Shown here: piece by piece, positions 11,701 through 20,700 of the stretch
Numbering within the stretch: position 1 is the first letter of the stretch
Layout: each line of letters starts with the position of its first letter
NCBI RefSeq assembly: GCF_032362555.1
Contig: NC_083515.1
Location: forward strand, 11,257,001-11,321,000
Source: Amyelois transitella
Taxonomy: Eukaryota; Arthropoda; Insecta; Lepidoptera; Pyralidae
Reading direction: 5' to 3'
Length of the DNA stretch: 64,000 nt
The notes under the pieces: model-generated
What the model was told of the DNA's origin: nothing
What the model saw: the letters and a program-made list of their open reading frames with translations, nothing else
The model's database searches: none
Translations under genes and position numbers: made by a program

Positions 11701-14700
11701 TTGTTTTTATTTTCAGGAAGTTCATTGAGTTGATAAAATGTGGGGATTATGTGGGGATACGGGACTGAAATAAGACGTGAATAAGAAAGGTTGTACAAAT
11801 TCAGTAAACTAATAATGATAGTCTGATATAATGATGTTTGGTTGACGATGAGATGAACTCACTAGAGTTTGAAGAGGTGGAGTCCCGTTCTCGACTTCCA
11901 TCGCGCTCGGCGGCCGGGACAGAGTCCTCCGAGATTGTGTGGGACAAGCTTGCTTTGACGCGGCGATTACCTGTTAAACAGTATTATATCATAAGAACTG
12001 ATGAGCGTCGAATGACAATGTATAGCTGAATTTTTGGATTCCCTGAAAGTCCCAAATCTATCCTTGAATAATAGCAGGTATTATCAATTTGACCATCAAA
12101 GAGTCTCATGCCCGGAGTACAAAAACGATGGTGAATCGGAGGTTACTTCAAGAAGAAGAGTTACTTCTTGTAGCGACATCGTCGTACATACAATCAGCAC
12201 ATAACCGGATAAGGCACACTATAAGATAAAGTTTAGAGATTAAGTTAGATAGCAAAACGCACGTCCTTTATTAGTATATAAGCAACCGATATATGTAAAA
12301 TAGACACACTTAAAACCATTACGCGTTTCACTACATCTCCTTGCCGGACCAACGGCAAACTTCTCAACACTTTGTTAATCTTGTTTATGCAAATGAAGCG
12401 GCGGCAGGGCCGAGCTGTTCCCGCTGCTGCTAATGTTGTTACAGTGTGTACGTACTCATGGCGGGCAGCGTGCGCGTGTGCTCGGAGAGCGGGCAGGCGC
12501 GCGTGTTGGGGGACGGCGGCAGGGACGAGCTGTTCCCGCTGCTGCTAATGTTGTTACAGTGTGTACGTACTCATGGCGGGCAGCGTGCGCGTGTGCTCGG
12601 AGAGCGGGCAGGCGCGCGTGTTGGGGGACGGCGGCAGGGCCGAGCTGTTCCCGCTGCTGCTAATGTTGTTACAGTGTGTACGTACTCATGGCGGGCAGCG
12701 TGCGCGTGTGCTCGGAGAGCGGGCAGGCGCGCGTGTTGGGGGACGGCGGCAGGGACGAGCTGTTCCCGCTGCTGCTAATGTTGTTACAGTGTGTACGTAC
12801 TCATGGCGGGCAGCGTGCGCGTGTGCTCGGAGAGCGGGCAGGCGCGCGTGTTGGGGGACGGCGGCAGGGACGAGCTGTTCCCGCTGCTGCTAATGTTGTT
12901 ACAGTGTGTACGTACTCATGGCGGGCAGCGTGCGCGTGTGCTCGGAGAGCGGGCAGGCGCGCGTGTTGGGGGACGGCGGCAGGGACGAGCTGTTCCCGCT
13001 GCTGCTAATGTTGTTACAGTGTGTACGTACTCATGGCGGGCAGCGTGCGCGTGTGCTCGGAGAGCGGGCAGGCGCGCGTGTTGGGGGACGGCGGCAGGGA
13101 CGAGCTGTTCCCGCTGCTGCCGCTCAGCGTTCGCGCGGTCACCTCGTTCTCGCGGCTCACGTTGTCCACCTGTGCACAAAATAGGTGATCAAAATCAATT
13201 GTTTGTAAAACAAAATCCCCGACGGGGTTCAGACTACAATTCAAAGAAATGTTTTGACGTTAAGCCACCTTTACTGTCTTTTTCCAATCATTCGTCGACA
13301 GAATGGAAACCTACTTCGACGAATCGTTGAAAGACTTCCTATCGTCCATTCTCCCAATGACGAATAGTGATGTGGTAGAGCAATCGACCATCGCACAACA
13401 GTTTCACACTCATTTTCTGTGACCTAGATGCTTCGTTAACACAAAAAGACTGGGACTACGAAATGTGTATGTAGTGTCAAGTATACCTGGTTGGAGATGT
13501 GGTTGATGATGTCGTTGGCCATCTGCGAGACCTGCGGGTGCGGCTCGCGCGCCATCGCGCACAGCGTGTGCCACAGCTTCATGTACACCGAGCCGAAACC
13601 TGATTCACCAAAAACATATATCAATATGATAACATTTATGATATAGCACGTAATCATCATCAATGTCATTTTAAATCAAATTGTTTGTGCACTGACTTTG
13701 ATAAATGGTATTTTACGTGGAACTCATATATAAAAAGGAGCTATATTATACATGGAAAGTGTGGAGGGAAAGGTCGGGGTGGGAAGGCCTAGACGAATGT
13801 ATCTTGATCAAATTAAGGACGACCTGGCAAAGGGTCAGGTCAAGAGTGCCCGAAACCGCCAAACTTGCATGAAGAGAGTTATGAATGTGGATAAAGCAAA
13901 GGAAGTAAGATCGTGGCAAGTGGGAAGAGGTAGTCTTTGCCTACCCCTCTAGAGTATAATTAGAGTATAGTAGAGTGTAGTAGCGTATAATAGAGAGCGG
14001 TAGAGTGTAGTAGCGTATAATAGAGAGTGGTAGAGTGTAGTAGCGTGTAGTAGAGTGTAGTGGAGTGCAGTAGAGTGTAGCAGAGAGATGGAGCTCACCG
14101 ATGGCGGGCAGCTGCAGCGGGCGCTGGCGGAGCGGCGCGGCGCGCGCGGCGCCGGGCTGCAGCGCGTCCTGCCCCACGGCCACCGGCTGCGAGCCGCCGT
14201 TGCCGGAACCGGAACCCACCACGCTACAAACATACACCTTACTGTTGGCCGTCATCTACTTTTGACACGATACCAAAAAAAGACATGCAGCGATCAAAAA
14301 ATTGTCAAAGAATACGACGCTAAGTTATTGCAAAAACCCAAGGTCTAATTTTCTATTTCGAGCATAGAAAATTGGACCTTGGGTTTTTGCAATAACTTAG
14401 CGTTAGGTGCTGTGAAACGACATTTTTTTGAAAAAAATTATAAATAGCGTAATATTGATGCAAATTAACATTATATATTAAAGTAAAGGCAAACATATCT
14501 TTGCTATAATACTCTCAGCATATAAAGCTAAAAAAAGCTAAAATTTGCCGCTACGTCTGAAACATTCAATACTCTTAACATACAGCATAAAAAGCTAAAA
14601 TTTGCAGCTACGTCTGAAACATTCTTAAAATGCACATCACTCCCTGATACCCTGTAAACCGCGAATCAAGCAATTCCTTATGAACCGTGATGAATAAAGC

Positions 14701-17700
14701 TGATCATACGCACACGTTAGTGCTCCTGCGCAGGCGCTCCTGCATGTACACCGCGATGAAGTGCTGCTCGAAGATCAGCACCGGCCACTGCAGCGCTGAG
14801 AATTCAAATACATATTGACATCAGTCAAACAATACTGTTTTCTTCTTACATACATATAATCACATCTATATCCCATGCGGGGTAGACAGAGCCAACAGTC
14901 TTGCAGGCTACGTTCAGCTGTTTGGCTTAATAATAGAATTGAGATTCAAATAGTGACAGGTGCTAGCCCATCGCCTAAAAAATAAAGAATCGCAAGTTTA
15001 CAAGCCTATCCCGTAGTCGTCTTTTACGACATCCATGGGAAAGAGATGGAGTGGTCCTATTCTTTTTGTATTGGTGCCGGGAACCACAAACAATATTGTT
15101 CCCTAACGTAATTCCGATCCCATCCCCACCTTCTGTAGAAAAACCCTGGGTTTTGTCTTTTGACCATGTTCCTGGATTGGGTAAGACAAGATAGGTCAGA
15201 CGGGAGTCGTGTAAAACGACCTCCGCAACCTTAACACGGATCATGGTAAAATCTGAACTAGATGAAAGCGCTTATGTTCTTAGTCATATTTTACTACATC
15301 CGTGGGAAAGAGAAGCAGTGATCCTATTCCAAAGGAAATCGGCATTTTTGCGCATAAATTACCTGAATATTATATTAGGTTCTTACATATGAAATTAGCA
15401 TTTTATTGTACTGGCCACTTTAATCACAAATTTCTCCTCTTTGGTTAGGAATTCCAAATTCAAATTTATGCAGCTATTTTTCTATTTGCATTGCTTAGTT
15501 AAGAAAATAGAAAACTTAAAATATCGCGTTATTTAAGAGTACGAGTTCCAGCGTGGCAGATGTGCTGCGGAAAGGCTCGAGGGGTTAATGATATTGTATA
15601 TAACGGTCACATTCAGATGTGAAAGCTCTACTCACCCGCCAAGATTTCAGCACGGACGTGATGCGAGAAGTCTTGAGACAGTCTCGCGGCCAGCACTATA
15701 GCGACCTGGTATACAAATAGGAATTGTTCTAAAACGTGCACACGCATTTACAATTACAAACATACATATAGTCACGTCTATATCCCTTACGGGGTAGACA
15801 GAGCTAATAGTCCCGAAAAGACTGACTGGCGACATTTAGCTGCTCGGCTTAATGATTGCCAGCCTATATATGCCAGCCTATAAATGGATTAGGTGCTAAG
15901 ATTAAGGAAACACTCCAGAAAACATTATATAAATGTTTTCTGGAGGTGGGCGTTGAGATCTACGACACAGTTTCATAACTTCTGCAGATGTTATCGTTAT
16001 CCTATGTTACTTAAATTGTACTTGTTTTTGTTTCCAAATAAAATATTTTTCATTTTCATTTTTTTTCATTGCCAGCCTATCGCTTAAAAAAGAATATAAG
16101 TAAGTCTATCCCTTAGTCGCCTATTCTTTTTGTATTGGTGCCGGGAACCACAAAATTATTTATCATTTACAATTACAAACTTGAAATTGGTTCAAAACAG
16201 TCCAATTTAAGCACTGGAGAGACTGTATGAATGCGTGTACCTGGTGGTCCAGCGCGTTGGCGTGGTCGGTGCGCGGGCGCGCGCCGCCCGCCGCCACGAA
16301 GCAGCCCAGCGCGAAGGCGGCGGCGGCGCGCAGCTCGGCGCGGCCGGCCGCCAGCGCGGGCGCCAGCTTCTCGTGCGCCAGGTCGCGCGCGCCCGCCCAG
16401 CGCGCCGCGTCGTAGCCGCGCCACAGCCGCCCCACGCCGATGCACGCCCACTGCTGCAGCGCCGTCTGCTGCTCTCCAGCGTCCTCTCCCGCGCCAGCGC
16501 ACTCGCCCAGCTGCTCCAGGCAGATCGAGATCATCGAGCCCTGATACACACGTATACAACACTTGTCATAAAAACACATCAGTATCCTTTAGACACAAAG
16601 GCCTCCTCTAGATCTTTCCACGTTTTCCCGTCCCACATATAAATTAATACAAACATTTTAAACTTTAATTACTCGCTGTTTAAAATTGTAGAGCACACTG
16701 GCCGTTTAGAAAAAAAAAGTTAATATTTAAGTGAAAAAAAATAGTGATCTTCTTTTGTTAATTTTTCACAATGGTTGCCAGGAATTAAAATTTGTTCACA
16801 TTCACGATATGTTTTAGGTCTTTATATTATAGTTTTTTTCTTTGATCACTCGCAATGATGTCCCTAACCTGACATTCTTAACATCTCTTAGCGTGTCTTC
16901 TAATGTAACATTCTTCAAATGTGTCATACTTCACATATCAATGACTTGTAGCTAAATAATCTGAAGTGACAAGTATCAATAGAGACCTGCAAGGCGGCCT
17001 CCTGCCCCGCCGGGTAGTTGTCCACGATGCCGGCCAGCACGTACGCCGCCAGCGTTCGGTGCGTTATCTACGGAAACAACAATTATATTAACATACATAA
17101 TACATATTGGCACGTCTATATCCCTTGTGAGGTGGACAGACCCAAGAGCTGTATGACAAAAATAATGGAATTGAAATTCAAATAGCAATAGGTTGTTAGT
17201 CCATTGCCTAAAAGAATCCCAAGTCATGAACAAATGGCAGGTGAAATGTTTTCTATCTCGTTCATAAGGTAGGTAATAGACAATCCTATTTAAAAACAAA
17301 ATTATTTTATAGTTTTAATTCGGTTAAATTCAGCAGCAGGTTGCGCTATACTGCCGAGGCAACTCACAGACGTGACGTAACAAGCAAATTCGCTGTTCTC
17401 GTTCTGTGGTTCATGCGCTTCGTTTATAAATAATACCTGTATTATTATAAATAATATAATGTAAATCTAATATATTTATTGTGCAACACAGGTAACAATA
17501 GCCGTAACATATTTGTGAGCATCGCTATAAGCTTAATATAACGTGAAAGTTTAAAATGAGTGGCTACTCACATCAACTGTAGGGTCCTGGAGGATCGCCA
17601 GGAAGTACTTGTGGCCCTTAGCGTTCACCAGATCCACCTGACACGTCTGCAAATAAACATATCATTCCTGGGATGGATTCTCTGAAGCAAAAAGCTGTGA

Positions 17701-20700
17701 CTATTGAAGAATAAAAAATGACAAGTGGAAAGTGGTAGACTTTAGCGTACTCGTTTGGTGTTTGGTCGCGCAACTCAGCAAACATCGAGAAGCACACAAA
17801 CATGTTTGCTTTTTATTATCTTGGGTCTGCTGGAAGAGATTTCTTTTGAATTAAGCAGATCCTATGTAATTTTGTTTTTTGTGTTTATCAGTTTCGATGT
17901 TTTCTGTGTACATAAATTAGTAAATAAATTAGTTGAACATAAGATATGATAACATGAAGGAAAAGAAATTAAATAATCTAGATGTTAGAATGTTGTGGTT
18001 CCCGGCAGTGCCGTATGGTTCACGGCACTAATAAAAAAAAAAGAATAGGACCAATCCATTCATCTCGTTCCCAAGGATGTCGAAAAAGGCGACTAAGGAA
18101 TAGGAATAATAAATGTTGGTATTATACAAAGCCTATCTTTTAGTCACCTTTAACGAAATATGGAGTGGTTCTATTCTAGTATGCCGGAGATGCCATTAGC
18201 ATTAGAGAGTGTCACCGACCGGGTCGACGGCGATGATCTTGGCCCAGATGTAGACCATGGAGGCGCGCAGGTCGGGCGCGGCGGCCTGCAGCAGCTTCAG
18301 CATGTAGGGGAAGATGCCCACCGCCAGCACCGCGCGCACCGCCCACGCGCCCAGCGCCAGGAAGCGGCACAGGATCTGCAGCGCGCGCACGCGGTGCAGC
18401 GTGCTCAGCAGCACCTGCAGCACCATGGGCAGCTGCTCGGGCGGCGGCCGCGCCGGGGAGCACTTGCCGAGCTCGAGCCACACTTGGAAGGCGGAGAGCT
18501 GGTCGCGGAAGAAGGGCGAGTGCTGGTAGAGCTGCGGCGCGGGCAGCAGCAGCGGCAGCTGCGCCAGCGACAGGTCCAGCGTGTGCTCCCAGGCCGCCCA
18601 CAGCGGGTGCCGCGCCAGCGACGGCAGCGCGGGCGACGACACCGGCGTGCAGTTGTACGACCTGCGGGCAGTGCTAGCGTCAGACCTTACTACTTACTAT
18701 TTAAAAAAAAACAAATAAGGCATTCCAAATTTGAAACTATTTTCCTTTTCAGTCACGACAACACCGGCTAAAATTGGTAAAATATATTCCAAATTTAAAG
18801 TTAAATTAAAACTGCCAGTACATTTAAAAAGTAAAAGTACTCTCAAACTAGTTAAGTTGCAATAGGTTACTGCCCTGATAATTTGTCATACAAATCTTTA
18901 AAGTGGAGTTGCACCATTTGCTAAGGAGATATGCTACATACACAGTAACGACTTCAAAATCATAAAATGGTATACACAGACCTCATAATGCGGTCAGCAA
19001 GCAGAAAGTTCCGACAGAGACTGGCCGTGAGGAGATCAGCCCGGAACAGCTGCTGGAACAGCTCCGGCGTGAGGGAGCTCCAGGCGATGGTGTCCGTGAT
19101 GGCCGTGAAGATCCAGTTCAGCTCGCCCAGCATGGTGCGCCGGTCCGTCACCTGGCCCGGGATCCTGAAAAACAAATGCGTTCACTGATAAATGAGTTAT
19201 TTCACGTGATCGCTGTGGCACAGATACACTTTACGATAGCTCGTCGGTCTCTCATCTTTACATCGTAACTAAAGTAACATAATAGTAAGTACAAATGTGC
19301 TGATTCTCCCACAATCACATTGTGTGATAATCTAGTGAAGGACAACATCGTGGGGAAACCTGTACATTTAAGCAACTGTATAAGTAACATGTATGGGTAA
19401 GAATCACCTGCAAAGTTTCAAACACCAACTTACTCCATCCAGGATTGCATGTGATCATCGACTCATAAGAGCTCACCCCAGGTAACTTTCCAGATAAGTG
19501 ACGGGATAGTATGTACACCAACGTGGCCACGTACTTGTCAATGAGGTCCATGAGGTCCTGCTGCGCGGCGCGGCCGCGCGTGCGCAGCACGAACCACTTC
19601 ATGGCCATCTTGACGGGCGTGGTGAGGCAGGCCGTGAACAGGTCGGCCGGCAGCTCGGGGTTCATGGGCAGGCTCTGTCCGGCCGCACACGCCGCCAGCT
19701 GGATGCAGTTCCGGTACGATACCGCCGGTGGGGGAGGCCCGCTCGACGCTTCTGTACTTTTCGCGTTTAGAGCCGCCTGGAAAGTAATTAAATGAAATAA
19801 ATAAATATATACTTACAGAACAAATTACACAGATTGAGTTAGTCAGAGATCCGTATTTACTACCTAACTAGACCAGGTTACTGTTTTGATCGCCTAGCTT
19901 AGGTAAGATTAAATAATATCTAAAAATTCAAAAAGATAGTGTCACACACAGCTGTAAAAATGGCGCTTTTGTCGCTATTAGCCTATATCGCAGCAACACT
20001 GAGAAGGTTAGGTTAGGTTAGGTTACACTGAATGACTTCTGTGACCCTCACGGGCGAGACTGAGTCATGTCACACATCCTGTGCGGCTGCGAGTCGGGGT
20101 TACCTCGTGCTCCCGCTCGTGCTGCTCGGCGAACTGGCTGAAGTTGTCCACGATGACGCCCGCGTTGGAGCAGTCGTACACGTACAGCGACGGCGCGCCC
20201 ATCCACGTCTGCAGGTCGTACATCGACAGCGGGATGTACTGCGTGTACGACTGCAATTTTATTATTATTATTTATTAGAAAGTACTGTTAGAAGAAACGA
20301 GAAGCTGCCTGCGACTTCGTCCGTGTGGAAACCTTGTGATAACTTAACAATCAATCCCGCGGGAACTCCGCGATAAAAAGTAGCCTTTATGCCATTTATT
20401 CTGGATCTTCAGCTACCTACAATATTGGTGATGAACTTTGGTAAGTTCATCGTAATTGGTTCAGTAGTTTTTGCGTGAAAGAGTAACAAACATCCATACT
20501 GACATACTCACAAACTTTCGCATTTATAATATAAGCAGGATTAAACAGTGTCATGGTCTTTAGCATTTCAGTGTAAGTGTCGGTAACCATTGTAGTGGAC
20601 GCTAGCCCCGCTCTTCGGCGTTAGGTTCATTTACTGTAAGTGTTGATAACCCACCCGGTTGAACACCCAGATCTCGCCCTGCGCCGTGGGCTTGGGCACG

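Noticed and set aside
12433-13330. Repeated 110-residue plus-strand proteins
   Set aside because: Products of the 115-bp array read in antisense; each simply starts one unit later.
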